DNA of 64,000 nucleotides from Microbacterium horticulturae. Lineage in GTDB: Bacteria; Actinomycetota; Actinomycetes; Actinomycetales; Microbacteriaceae. The stretch spans positions 2,976,001 through 3,040,000 of the forward strand of contig NZ_CP119108.1 in assembly GCF_029094505.1 (NCBI RefSeq), read 5' to 3'. The notes below the pieces were generated by a model. The model had not been told where the DNA came from. It did no database searches and worked only from the letters and a program-made list of their open reading frames with translations. Of the stretch, positions 23,564 to 31,603 are shown in pieces (within the stretch, counting starts at the first letter, position 1; every line of letters begins with the position of its first letter). The position numbers and the translations under genes were made by a program.

Positions 23564-24884
23564 CCGCGACCACCTCGCGGAGCGCGCCGCGGTCGAGGTC
23601 GGCTACCGCGGTCAGGCCCGCAAGCCCGAGCGAGATGTCGAGCTCGGCGAGCACGTGCCGAATCACAGCGGCCACGCCCTCCTCCCCCGCGATCGCCAGC
23701 CCGTAGGCATACGGTCGGCCGAGCGCCACCTCCGTCGCGCCCAGCGCTAGCGCGATCGCCGCGTCGGCACCCGAGCGCACGCCCGAGTCGAACACGATCG
23801 GCACCCGGCCGGCGATCCGGTCGGCGATGGTCGGCAGCACCTCGAGCGTGGGCACCGACCGGTCGATCTGGCGGCCCCCGTGGTTGGAGATCCAGATGCC
23901 GTCGGCTCCGGCATCCAACGCCCTGATCGCATCGTCGGGATGCACGATGCCCTTCAGAATGATCGGCAGCTTCGTCCACTCGCGGGCGCGGGCGATGTCT
24001 TCCCACGCGATCGCGGGGGTCGAGAACACGTCGAGGAACGTCTCGACCGCCGCGCGCGGCAGCGGCGAGCGCAGGCTTTCGCGCAGTCCGGTGCCGGTGA
24101 GCGCCGCCCCCTTGCGCGCGATCGACACCCCGGCGGCGATCGTCTTGGGCGTGATCCGCACCGACGCTGCCGGCCCGCCGGTCGCCGCGCGCTCGCGCAC
24201 CAGCCCGGCGAAGACCGGGTCGCTCGTGTACTGCGCGATACCGAGGCCGCGGGTGAACGGCAGGTATCCGAGATCGAGGTCGCGCGTGCGCCACCCCAGC
24301 AGATGCGTGTCGAGCGTGATCACGACGGCCTCGCAGCCCAGCTGCTCGGCGCGCTGCAGCAGCGACGCGTTCAGCTCGTCGGAGCTCGACCAGTAGAGCT
24401 GGAACATCCGGGGACCGGCGGGCGCAGCATCCACCACCTGCTCCATCGCGACGGAAGCCTGGTTGCTGAGCACGGAGGGAAGACCGAGGGATGCCGCGGC
24501 CCGCGCCACGGCGATGTCGGCGTCGCGGTGCACCATCTCCATGACGCCGAGCGGCGCGAGGATCAGCGGCGTCGGCCGCGTCGCGCCGAGGAACTCGACC
24601 GACAGGTCGCGCTCTGACACGTCGCGCAACGGGCGCGGCCAGACCTGCCACCGGTCGAACGCCGCGCGGTTGGCGGCCATGGTGTGCTCAGAGCCTGCTC
24701 CCCCGGCGACATACGCGAACGCCTCGGCGCTCATGGCCTTGCGCGCGAACCGCTCGAGGACCGCGGGCTCGACGGGCACGACGGGCTTCGCCCCGCCGAT
24801 GCCGGCGCGGTAGATGTCGGACTGCACCTGTCGGCCGATGCCGCGCACGGCGGCGGCCGGGTCTTCGGGGGCGACGCTGCTCAT
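23550..24884 (-). CDS. FMN-dependent alpha-hydroxy-acid oxidase (lactate 2-monooxygenase-like)
   Basis: 444 residues. Family landmarks: YVAGGAGSEHT (~59), PLILAPLGVMEMVH (~105), the FMN/catalytic segment ISNHGGRQIDR with its active-site His and Arg (~324), and DSGVRSGADAAIALALGA (~362) for phosphate binding. Length and the long insert between strands 4 and 5 fit lactate monooxygenase-type members better than short glycolate oxidases. It would oxidise an L-2-hydroxy acid to a 2-oxo acid or its decarboxylated product. The stop codon lies inside a REP-type repeat (GGTCGTTGAG). Confidence 0.88.
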   Translation of the reverse strand: MSSVAPEDPAAAVRGIGRQVQSDIYRAGIGGAKPVVPVEPAVLERFARKAMSAEAFAYVAGGAGSEHTMAANRAAFDRWQVWPRPLRDVSERDLSVEFLGATRPTPLILAPLGVMEMVHRDADIAVARAAASLGLPSVLSNQASVAMEQVVDAAPAGPRMFQLYWSSSDELNASLLQRAEQLGCEAVVITLDTHLLGWRTRDLDLGYLPFTRGLGIAQYTSDPVFAGLVRERAATGGPAASVRITPKTIAAGVSIARKGAALTGTGLRESLRSPLPRAAVETFLDVFSTPAIAWEDIARAREWTKLPIILKGIVHPDDAIRALDAGADGIWISNHGGRQIDRSVPTLEVLPTIADRIAGRVPIVFDSGVRSGADAAIALALGATEVALGRPYAYGLAIAGEEGVAAVIRHVLAELDISLGLAGLTAVADLDRGALREVVAAPGR

Positions 24885-24915
24885 GGGGGTCAGCCTACGG
24901 GTGCCGGCGTGGCGG

Positions 24916-24962
24916 CGCGGGCCCGGTCGTTGAGTGAGTACAGCGGGTCAAGACGTCCCGGC
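24916..24962. repeat. Diverged REP-type repeat
   Basis: CCGGTCGTTGAGTGAGTACA followed by a degenerate second half, in the 150-bp gap between the oxidase and the methyltransferase. The first 14 bases match the GGTCGTTGAG core of the three copies near 23.5 kb. Confidence 0.45.
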
Positions 24963-25036
24963 CACCCGGCGACTGTCACGCTCGGCTGGGCCGCCTGTCA
25001 TAAGACACCGCGATCGGGACGTTGCAGACTGGGGGC

Positions 25037-25630
25037 ATGCCCACGAAACCCCCGATGATCGATGACGACGCGCTCGACGACCTCGAGCGCGAACTGATGG
25101 GTCGCGCCCGCGGTCGCGTGCTCGAGCTGGGCGCGGGACGCGGGGAGAACTTCGGCGCGTTCGACCCTGACATCACCTGGCACGGTCTCGAGCCCGACGC
25201 GGAGCGGCGCGAGGAGCTCGCCCGCCGCGCACATGAGTGGAGCCATGCCGCCGAGCCGCTCGACGCCGTCGCCGAGCACGTTCCGCTGGCCGCGGCATCC
25301 ATCGACACCGTCGTCGCGACGTACGTGCTCTGCACCGTCGACGACGTCACCGCCGCGCTCGCCGAGGCGCGGCGCGTGCTCGTTCCCGGTGGGCGCGTGT
25401 TGCTGGTCGAGCACATCCTCGCGCCGCACAGCGCGACGCTGCGCACCCTGCAGCGCGTCGCGACCCCGTTCACGCGGCGGTGGTGCGGCGGATGCCACCA
25501 GGACCGCGATCCGCTCCCCGCGCTGCGCGCCGCCGGCTTCGCCGACGTCGACGTGCAGCACCGGCGCGTACACGATCGGCCGCTGCCGCCCGAGTCGATC
25601 CTGCTGTACGAGGGGGTTGCGCCGGTGTGA
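25037..25630 (+). CDS. Class I SAM-dependent methyltransferase
   Basis: 197 residues from the ATG at 25037 (GGGGG just upstream); a TTG at 25022 is an alternative. Motif I is VLELGAGRGENFGAF (~30), followed by an acidic strand end (GLEPD, ~55), the post-II region SIDTVVATYVLCTVDDV (~95) and LVPGGRVLLVEH (~125). This is a Methyltransf_11 type small-molecule methyltransferase; the substrate cannot be told. It converges on the menC-like gene. Confidence 0.85.
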   Translation: MPTKPPMIDDDALDDLERELMGRARGRVLELGAGRGENFGAFDPDITWHGLEPDAERREELARRAHEWSHAAEPLDAVAEHVPLAAASIDTVVATYVLCTVDDVTAALAEARRVLVPGGRVLLVEHILAPHSATLRTLQRVATPFTRRWCGGCHQDRDPLPALRAAGFADVDVQHRRVHDRPLPPESILLYEGVAPV

Positions 25631-25652
25631 CACGGCGCGCGCGTTCCGTCGA

Positions 25653-25710
25653 CATGCTCAGATGGCGTCGGGGACCGCGAACCGCGCGCACATCAGCGTT
25701 TGAGCATGTC
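25653..25710. repeat. Inverted repeat in a convergent intergenic gap
   Basis: GACATGCTCA (25653-25662) and TGAGCATGTC (25701-25710) are perfect 10-bp arms around a 38-bp GC-rich spacer, with GATG/CATC next to the arms. It lies between two convergent genes, so a bidirectional transcription barrier or a structured RNA is possible. Confidence 0.4.
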
Positions 25711-25740
25711 TTCGACACGTGAGGTGCGTGCAACCCGCCG

Positions 25741-26880
25741 TCAGCGCCGCACTTCGACCCGCTCGACCGTGAAGTCGTCGAGCGCGACCGAGTCCACCCC
25801 CACGCCCAGGCCCGGCGCGGTCGGCACCGCGATGTGCCCGTTCTCGAGCACGGCGGGCTCGGTGACGATGTCGCGCTCGTAGAAGCGGCTCGACGCCGAC
25901 ACGTCTCCGGGCAGCGTGAATCCGGGCAGGGCGGCGAGCGCGGCGTTCGCGGCACGGCCGAGCCCGGTCTCGAGCATGCCGCCGCACCAGACCGGGATCG
26001 CGGCATCCCGACACAGATCATGGATGCGCACGGCCTCGAGGTATCCGCCGATGCGTCCCGCCTTGATGTTGATGATGGATGCCGCGCCCAGCGCTATCGC
26101 GTCGCGCGCCGCCTTTGCCGACACGATGGACTCGTCGAGACAGAGCGGGGTGCGCAGGCGCTTGGCCAGCGCCGCGTGGTCGACGAGGTCGTCCTCCTGC
26201 AGCGGCTGCTCGATGAGCAGCAGGTCGAAGCGGTCGAGCTCGGCGAGCGTGTCGGCATCGGCGAGCGTGTAGGCCGAGTTCGCGTCGACCTGCAGCGGAA
26301 TGGTGCCGAACGCGTCGCGCACGGCGGCGGTCTCGGCCACGTCGCGGCCGGGTTTGATCTTGATCTTGATGCGCACGTAGCCCTCGTCGAGGTACCCGGC
26401 GACCGTGTCGACGAGCGCGGCCGGATCACGCTGGATGCCCACCGACACTCCGCTCGGCACCCTGTCGACGATCGCGCCGAGGTACTCGCCGAGCGGGCGG
26501 CCCTCGGCGCGCAGCGCGGCGTCGAGCACGGCCATCTCGAGCCCGGCCTTGGCCATGCGATGCCCGATGAAGGGCTCGAGCGTCGGCGCGACCTGCTCGG
26601 GGGCCACCGTGTGGGCGTCGAGCAGCGCCGGAATCAGGAAGCGGCAGGCGACGTCCCACGCACCCTGGGTGTACTCGCTCGAGTAGAGCGGGGCGTTCCC
26701 GGTGACGATCTCGCCCCAGCCGTCGCCGTCGGGCGTGAGCGCGCGCACGATGATGACCTCACGCACCGCCTCGGTGCCGAACGACGTCGTGAACGGCGCC
26801 ACGAGCGGGAGGTGCAGCACCCGCAGCTCGAAGCCGTCAAGGCGAATGGATGCCGCGGGCCGGGTGATGGGCATGGCCAC
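25741..26880 (-). CDS. menC: Enolase-superfamily o-succinylbenzoate synthase / N-acylamino acid racemase
   Basis: 379 residues (GTG at 26880; ATG at 26874 also possible). Muconate-lactonising subgroup motifs: KIKIKPG with the K-x-K catalytic lysines (~170), metal ligands in VDANSAY (~196), LIEQPL (~222) and CLDESI (~247), and the second-face Lys in NIKAGRIGG (~271). In this family o-succinylbenzoate synthase (menaquinone synthesis) and N-acylamino acid racemase overlap. The acetyltransferase of the COG3375 type two genes upstream is a frequent neighbour of both. The first ~200 bp upstream is entirely the 20-bp repeat array. Confidence 0.85.
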   Translation of the reverse strand: MAMPITRPAASIRLDGFELRVLHLPLVAPFTTSFGTEAVREVIIVRALTPDGDGWGEIVTGNAPLYSSEYTQGAWDVACRFLIPALLDAHTVAPEQVAPTLEPFIGHRMAKAGLEMAVLDAALRAEGRPLGEYLGAIVDRVPSGVSVGIQRDPAALVDTVAGYLDEGYVRIKIKIKPGRDVAETAAVRDAFGTIPLQVDANSAYTLADADTLAELDRFDLLLIEQPLQEDDLVDHAALAKRLRTPLCLDESIVSAKAARDAIALGAASIINIKAGRIGGYLEAVRIHDLCRDAAIPVWCGGMLETGLGRAANAALAALPGFTLPGDVSASSRFYERDIVTEPAVLENGHIAVPTAPGLGVGVDSVALDDFTVERVEVRR

Positions 26881-26900
26881 AGGCTACGCCGCCGCCCCTG

Positions 26901-27072
26901 CGCGAGGTCGTACCTGATCTCGCGAGGTCGTACCTAATCTCACGAGGTCGTACCTGTTTTCGCGAGGTCGTAGCTCTTCTCGCGAGGTCGTATCTGTTTT
27001 CGCGAGGTCGTAGCTCTTCTCGCGAGGTCGTATCTGTTTTCGCGAGGTCGTAGCTCTTCTCGCGAGGTCGTA
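26901..27072 (+). repeat. Left array of a 20-bp tandem repeat
   Basis: Eight exact 20-bp units (26901-27060) and a partial ninth, each beginning CGCGAGGTCGTA (one CACGAGG variant) followed by an 8-bp variable tail. Units 4, 6 and 8 share the tail GCTCTTCT; units 5 and 7 share TCTGTTTT, so part of the array grew as 40-bp dimers. It fills the gap between the menC-like gene start and the stop of the small gene at 27077. Units are too short and spacers too uniform for CRISPR. Confidence 0.9.
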
Positions 27073-27076
27073 CGCG

Positions 27077-27457
27077 TCAGCGGGTGAAGATGCGCCCGTC
27101 GGGGTCATCGGCACGACGCGGACGCAGCGCGGCCGGCGCCGGCCACTCGAGCTCGAACCTCTCGACCGGGGCGTCGATCGCTCCGAAGTCGTCGGTCTGC
27201 ACCACGACATGGTCGGGCGTCACCTCGACCATGCGCACGCGCAGGGGCGCGGCATCCACTCTCTCGAGCATCCAGATGTCGGCGAGCCAGGCGATGCCGC
27301 GTTCTTCGAGGGCTTCTTCGGCCTCGAGCCAGTCGACGGGGGTGGATGCTGCGCGCCCGAGCAGGTCCACGGCGACCCAGTCATCGCCGGCCGGGTGGAT
27401 CCAGCCGAGCAGTTCGCCGTCGTCGCGGCGGTGGGGCGTCCAGTCTGCGGGAAGCAT
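27077..27457 (-). CDS. Hypothetical protein enclosed by repeat arrays
   Basis: 126 residues, start MLPADWTPHRRDDG. A WIHPAGDDWVAVDLLGR stretch (~19-35) and WLEAEEALEERGIAWLA (~43-59) suggest a small beta-strand/helix domain of the kind seen in many actinobacterial unknowns. No membrane segment, no recognised family. It is bounded on both sides by 20-bp repeat arrays in opposite orientation, which occupy both its upstream and downstream non-coding DNA. Confidence 0.7.
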   Translation of the reverse strand: MLPADWTPHRRDDGELLGWIHPAGDDWVAVDLLGRAASTPVDWLEAEEALEERGIAWLADIWMLERVDAAPLRVRMVEVTPDHVVVQTDDFGAIDAPVERFELEWPAPAALRPRRADDPDGRIFTR

Positions 27458-27480
27458 CCGTCCACCCTATCGAGCACGAA

Positions 27481-27594
27481 GACGACCTCGCGAGATCAGG
27501 TACGACCTCGCGAAAAGAGCTACGACCTCGCGAAAAGAGCTACGACCTCGCGAAAGAAGGTACGACCTCGCGAAACAAGGTACGACCTCGCCGG
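27481..27594 (-). repeat. Right array of the 20-bp repeat, inverted relative to the left array
   Basis: Five 20-bp units plus a partial sixth with core TACGACCTCGCGA, the reverse complement of the left-array core. The unit at 27501-27520 differs from the complement of a left unit by one base. The array lies 23 bp upstream of the small gene's start, and downstream of the acetyltransferase. Confidence 0.9.
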
Positions 27595-27640
27595 CGACGG
27601 GTGCGCGGGGGCGAGGGGTGTGCACGCGCAGGGTGGGGGA

Positions 27641-28354
27641 TCACGCGCGCACGAAGAGGTAGCCGCGCTCGTCGTCGAAGCCGCGGCAGACCAGGCCCTC
27701 GAGGCGGCACTCCTCGAACTCCTCGCGCACGCGCAGGCGCCAGGCCGCCGCATCCCTCGGCGACTCGCTCCGCAGCGACTCGACATCGCGCGGCACGCGC
27801 ACGGCCGCGGCCACGTCGGCATCGGCCGGAGTCGGCACGGGCGGCGCGGCGAGCACCCAGGTCACCATGATCCGGTCGGACTCGTCGCCGCGGTTCACCC
27901 CGTCGTCCATGGGCCCGTAGTGGTTCACGAGGTACTCGGTGACCCGTGTGCCGAGCACGCGCAGGTTGAAGTGCGCGTTGCGGGCGACGAGCGGGTCGAA
28001 GGTCCACGTGATCTGACCGACGTCGCGCGCCAGCGCCCATTCACGCTGGTGCTGCTTGAGCGCGCGCCCCAGCTCGTGCCCGCGATACGGCGGCAGAATC
28101 CCGGTGATGTGCGAGTGCATCGACCGCGCAGCGGGCGCGGCGAAGAAAGCGACGGATGCCCCGATCATCAGGTCTCCGTCGTAGAGCCCGACGGCGTAGT
28201 TACCCGAGTGCGCCAGGGCGCGCAGCAGGTTCGGCGGCATGCCCGACCGGTCGCCGCCCCACACCTCGCTGAGCACCTCGGATGCCGCGAACACCTGCTC
28301 GACCGTCTGCAGCGGTTCGATCCGCACATCGACGGGAACCGAAACCCCCACCAT
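27641..28354 (-). CDS. GNAT acetyltransferase, COG3375 type
   Basis: 237 residues from ATG 28354 (MVGVSVPVDVRIEPL); an in-frame codon at 28381 would be weaker. The family pattern SEVWGGDRSGMPPNLLRALA (~30) and the acetyl-CoA loop ILPPYRGHELGRALKQHQR (~87) are clear, followed by TWTFDPLVARNAHFNLRVLG. Such proteins often accompany N-acylamino acid racemase/MenC genes; the menC-like gene lies two genes downstream on the same strand. It probably acylates an amino acid or amine; the substrate is unknown. Confidence 0.85.
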   Translation of the reverse strand: MVGVSVPVDVRIEPLQTVEQVFAASEVLSEVWGGDRSGMPPNLLRALAHSGNYAVGLYDGDLMIGASVAFFAAPAARSMHSHITGILPPYRGHELGRALKQHQREWALARDVGQITWTFDPLVARNAHFNLRVLGTRVTEYLVNHYGPMDDGVNRGDESDRIMVTWVLAAPPVPTPADADVAAAVRVPRDVESLRSESPRDAAAWRLRVREEFEECRLEGLVCRGFDDERGYLFVRA

Positions 28355-28389
28355 GAACCCAGTGTGACACCGCCCGAGCATGCCGACCA

Positions 28390-28521
28390 GTGCCCGAGCG
28401 CGGCGGCGTTCCAGCCCTCCTTCGGGCTGGCGGGGCGGCCGCGGTCATCGCGCTCGTGGTCGCGATGTTCATTCCCGCCGCGCGCGAGGCCGCGGAGCGG
28501 CATCCCTCCCTCCCGGAATGA
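28390..28521 (+). CDS. Possible 43-residue single-pass membrane protein
   Basis: Open frame from GTG 28390 to TGA 28519-28521 with a hydrophobic segment (AAAVIALVVAMFIPA, ~17-31) and a polar C-terminal tail (REAAERHPSLPE). No convincing ribosome site is seen. It lies alone in the 230-bp gap before the POT transporter. A short stem (CCAGCCC / GGGCTGG, 28411-28430) falls inside it. Only composition supports it as a gene. Confidence 0.3.
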   Translation: MPERGGVPALLRAGGAAAVIALVVAMFIPAAREAAERHPSLPE

Positions 28522-28585
28522 CGCGCGGCGCCTGTCCGCCGAAGAGGGGGAGGCGCCCGCCACCACGCCTCGCTACCGTTGTCCC

Positions 28586-30049
28586 ATGAGCGAGACCAAG
28601 GAATCGCACGGGAGCACCGACACGCGCTTCTTCGGACAGCCCTGGGCCCTCGCCCACCTGTTCGGCGTCGAGATGTGGGAGCGGTTCAGCTTCTACGGCA
28701 TGCAGGGCATCCTGCTCATCTACCTCTACTACTCGGTCACCCGCGGGGGTCTGGGCATCGACCAGGGCGTCGCCGGCGGCATCGTCGGTGCCTATGGCGG
28801 GGCCGTGTACCTGTCGACGATCCTGGGTGCGTGGATCGCCGACCGCATGCTCGGCTCCGAACGCGTGCTGTTCATCAGCGCGATCGTCATCATGTGCGGG
28901 CACATCGCGCTGGCCCTGCTCCCGGGACTGGCCGGCGTCGCCGTCGGCCTGATCCTGGTCGCGGTCGGATCGGGCGGGCTGAAGGCCAATGCGACGGCCG
29001 TGGTCGGCACGCTGTACGACACGGATGACGACAGACGGGATGCCGGATTCTCACTGTTCTACCTCGGCATCAACCTCGGCGCGTTCTTCGGTCCGATCCT
29101 CACCGGTCTGCTGCAGTCGACGCTCGGATTCCATTGGGGCTTCGGCCTGGCCGCGGTCGGCATGGCCCTCGGCCTCGTCCAGTACTCGTTCGGCCGCAAG
29201 CAGTTGCCCGAGCAGGCGCGACATGTGCCCAACCCGCTGCCGCGCAACCGCTACGTGTGGGTCGCGGCGATCGCCGCGGTCGCGATCGTCCTGATCGCCG
29301 TGCTGGTGCTGGTCGGGGTCATCCGCGCCGAGAACCTCTCGACGATAGTGATCATGGGCACGGTGGTCGCCGCCATCGCCTACTTCGCGGTGATCCTGTC
29401 GAGCCGTCGCATCGACGCGACCGAGCGCTCGCGGGTCTGGGGCTTCCTGCCGCTGTTCATCACGAGCGTCGCTTTCTGGTCGCTGTACCAGCAGCAGTTC
29501 ACGGTGCTGACCGTCTACTCCGACAAGCGTCTGGACCGCAACCTGTTCGGCTTCGAGATGCCGGTCTCGTGGGTGCAATCGATCAACCCGATCTTCATCA
29601 TCATCCTGTCGGGTGTGTTCGCCGCGATCTGGACGCGCCTGGGCCACCGCCAGCCGTCGACCCCGGTGAAGTTCGCGCTGGCCGCCATCATCATGGGCGG
29701 CGCGTTCCTCCTGTTCCTCCCGTTCGCCGGCGGCGGGCCCAACTCGACGCCGCTGCTGGCGATCGTGGGCATCCTGTTCGTGTTCACGGTCGCCGAGCTG
29801 CTGCTGTCTCCGGTCGGACTCTCGGTGGCGACCAAGCTCGCACCCGCGTCGTTCCAGACGCAGATGGTCGCGCTGTTCTTCCTCTCGGTGGCGCTGGGCA
29901 CGGCGATCTCGGGCTGGCTCGTGCAGTTCTACGACCCGAACAATGAAGTGCCGTACTTCTCGATCCTCGGCCTCATCGCCGTGCTGGTCGGCATCGGGCT
30001 GTGGTTGGGCAGCAAGCCGGTGCTCGCCCTCATGAAGGGCGTGCGCTAG
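28586..30049 (+). CDS. POT/PTR2-family proton-dependent peptide transporter
   Basis: 487 residues from ATG 28586; upstream open frame is antisense shadow. About 14 hydrophobic segments. The N-terminal POT signature HLFGVEMWERFSFYGMQG (with the E-x-x-E-R proton-coupling type motif) and the second signature around FSLFYLGINLGAFFGP (~155) are present. It would import di- and tripeptides with protons across the cytoplasmic membrane. It stands alone, followed by a small acidic gene. Confidence 0.92.
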   Translation: MSETKESHGSTDTRFFGQPWALAHLFGVEMWERFSFYGMQGILLIYLYYSVTRGGLGIDQGVAGGIVGAYGGAVYLSTILGAWIADRMLGSERVLFISAIVIMCGHIALALLPGLAGVAVGLILVAVGSGGLKANATAVVGTLYDTDDDRRDAGFSLFYLGINLGAFFGPILTGLLQSTLGFHWGFGLAAVGMALGLVQYSFGRKQLPEQARHVPNPLPRNRYVWVAAIAAVAIVLIAVLVLVGVIRAENLSTIVIMGTVVAAIAYFAVILSSRRIDATERSRVWGFLPLFITSVAFWSLYQQQFTVLTVYSDKRLDRNLFGFEMPVSWVQSINPIFIIILSGVFAAIWTRLGHRQPSTPVKFALAAIIMGGAFLLFLPFAGGGPNSTPLLAIVGILFVFTVAELLLSPVGLSVATKLAPASFQTQMVALFFLSVALGTAISGWLVQFYDPNNEVPYFSILGLIAVLVGIGLWLGSKPVLALMKGVR

Positions 30050-30122
30050 ACGCGTTTGTCAAGCCCGTCGGAGAGTGGATGCCGCGGGTCTAGCGTCTGT
30101 GGCACCGACAGAAGGAGACACC

Positions 30123-30299
30123 ATGTCTACCGGACCGTTCCCTCCCCCACTCCCCTTCGACGCCGACGGCGACCCGCACGAAGATGCGCCGCTGCGCGAA
30201 GAGGACGGCGAAGAGGTGCTCGATGAGGACGCCAACGACGACCTCATCGACAGCGCCGACGCCGACCGCATTGCTGCCGAGGGCGACGAAGACGAGTAG
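30123..30299 (+). CDS. Small acidic hypothetical protein
   Basis: 58 residues from ATG 30123 with AAGGAG 7-8 bp upstream. Composition is extreme: Asp plus Glu make up over 40 percent (EEDGEEVLDEDANDDLIDS), after a Pro-rich N-terminus. Probably disordered and cytosolic. Ribosome site and codon use support a real gene, role unknown. Confidence 0.7.
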   Translation: MSTGPFPPPLPFDADGDPHEDAPLREEDGEEVLDEDANDDLIDSADADRIAAEGDEDE

Positions 30300-30302
30300 G
30301 CC

Positions 30303-31205
30303 TCACCCCCGCTCGGCGGCGACCTGCCGGATCAGCGCGTGCTGGCGACGCAGCTGGTCGGCCGCGCGGTACAGCTCGTGGTGTCCTTCGTACTCGCTCG
30401 AGAACCAGCCGGTGTAGCCGGCGTCCAGAGCGACATCGAGGATCTGTCGCCAGGGGATGTAGAGATCGGTGAGGTCGTCCTCGATCTCGTAGAACTTCGC
30501 CTGGAAGTAGACGACGTGCTCCATGACCTCGGCAAGGTCCGAGACGGGCACGAACGGCACCTCCGGGGGTCGCGCCGACCCCGTGCCCATCTGGAACGCC
30601 GCGCCGCCGCCGCGGCGGGCGAAGCGCTGCACGTCGAAGACGCCGGTGTCGATGAGCAGGCCGAACTGGGTGGTGCCCGTGCGCTCCTTGAACTCGAGGT
30701 ACTCCTCCACCACGGGAGACTTGATGACCGTGGGCCAGTGGATCTCGGGGCAGATGACGATTCCCAGTTCGCCGGCGAGCTCGAGGTTGCGCTCGACGGC
30801 CTCGGACCAGATCGGGTCGACGCGGAGGTCCTCGCTGATCACGCCGATCTTCGGCCGCACGAACGAGAAGCCGAGCTGCGCGGCCAGGCGCAGATCCAGC
30901 TCGAGTTGCTGCGCCCCTTCGGCCACGGTCATCCCGCGTCCCGGGAAGCGGCGCGTGTCCAGCCACGAGCCGTACAGCGTCGGCGTCAGGCCGAGCCGCT
31001 CGTTGCGGGCATGCCACGCGTCGATCCACGCGGTCGACGGGTTCGGGTAGTCGCGGATGTGCGCCTCGCCGAGGATCTCCAATCCACTGGCGCCCAGATC
31101 CGCGACATCCTCGATGCAGTCCTCCACTGTCATCGTCACGCCGATGTCTTCGGTGTAGCTGTACAGGGAGACTCCGAGGCCGAACGGCAGGTTGTCGGTG
31201 CTCAT
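30303..31205 (-). CDS. C-glycoside deglycosidase alpha-subunit-like (sugar isomerase fold)
   Basis: 300 residues, TIM barrel of the sugar phosphate isomerase/epimerase type. The likely metal ligands are Glu in CPEIHWP (~157), Asp in LLIDTGVFD (~190) and Glu in FSSEYEGHHE (~273). Where the other alpha subunits here have His (HxK-F), this one has Gln (YFQAKFYEI, ~243). Start ATG overlaps the beta-subunit stop (ATGA), and the oxidase and MFS genes are upstream, so the operon order is MFS, oxidase, beta, alpha. With the beta subunit it would cleave the C-C bond of a 3-keto C-glycoside. The assignment rests on gene order and motif similarity to the Car/CGD families. Confidence 0.75.
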   Translation of the reverse strand: MSTDNLPFGLGVSLYSYTEDIGVTMTVEDCIEDVADLGASGLEILGEAHIRDYPNPSTAWIDAWHARNERLGLTPTLYGSWLDTRRFPGRGMTVAEGAQQLELDLRLAAQLGFSFVRPKIGVISEDLRVDPIWSEAVERNLELAGELGIVICPEIHWPTVIKSPVVEEYLEFKERTGTTQFGLLIDTGVFDVQRFARRGGGAAFQMGTGSARPPEVPFVPVSDLAEVMEHVVYFQAKFYEIEDDLTDLYIPWRQILDVALDAGYTGWFSSEYEGHHELYRAADQLRRQHALIRQVAAERG

Positions 31206-31603
31206 CGGACGATCACCGCCTTTCGCTTCGCCGTCCAGATCGACGGCTGCAGTTCTTCGGGAATGTACGACATCCGCACGCGCAGCACGAACGTCACATC
31301 ATGGATGCCGCGGGCCAGCCCCCCGGCCTTGGGAACCGTGAGCACGGCCGCCTCGTCCATCGGCCAGCGCGCGTCGGTCGAGGTCTGCAGCTCGGCGAAC
31401 GAGTAGTCGCCGGTGGGCAGGGTCCAGCGGATGTCGTCGCCGTCGAACTCTTCACCGTCGACGATGACCGTCGGCTTGTCGAGCAGGTTGCCCCACATGC
31501 CGCGGTAATAGGGACTGCGCACGCGCAGCTGGAACCCCGTGGGGGCGTCTTCAGGTCCGGTGTTGTGGAACCCCGCGGCCTGGATGAGCGGTTCTTCAAG
31601 CAT
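31202..31603 (-). CDS. C-glycoside deglycosidase beta-subunit-like (DUF6379-type)
   Basis: 133 residues from ATG 31603, which overlaps the oxidase stop by 8 bp. A small beta-sandwich protein: FQLRVRSPYYRGMWGNLL (~24-41), IVDGEEFDGDDIRWTLPTG (~47-65), FVLRVRMSYIPEELQ (~107). The same pattern (core of hydrophobic strand, VDG, then a Y-I-P region) recurs in the other beta-type genes of this window. It partners the TIM-barrel subunit downstream. Confidence 0.75.
   Translation of the reverse strand: MLEEPLIQAAGFHNTGPEDAPTGFQLRVRSPYYRGMWGNLLDKPTVIVDGEEFDGDDIRWTLPTGDYSFAELQTSTDARWPMDEAAVLTVPKAGGLARGIHDVTFVLRVRMSYIPEELQPSIWTAKRKAVIVR

Noticed and set aside
26901..27594. CRISPR array
   Set aside because: The period is exactly 20 bp with only about 8 variable bases, and the tails recur between units; there are no unique spacers and no cas genes.
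28411..28430. Terminator upstream of the POT transporter
   Set aside because: A 7-bp stem (CCAGCCC/GGGCTGG) exists but has no T-tract on either strand and lies inside a possible small coding frame.
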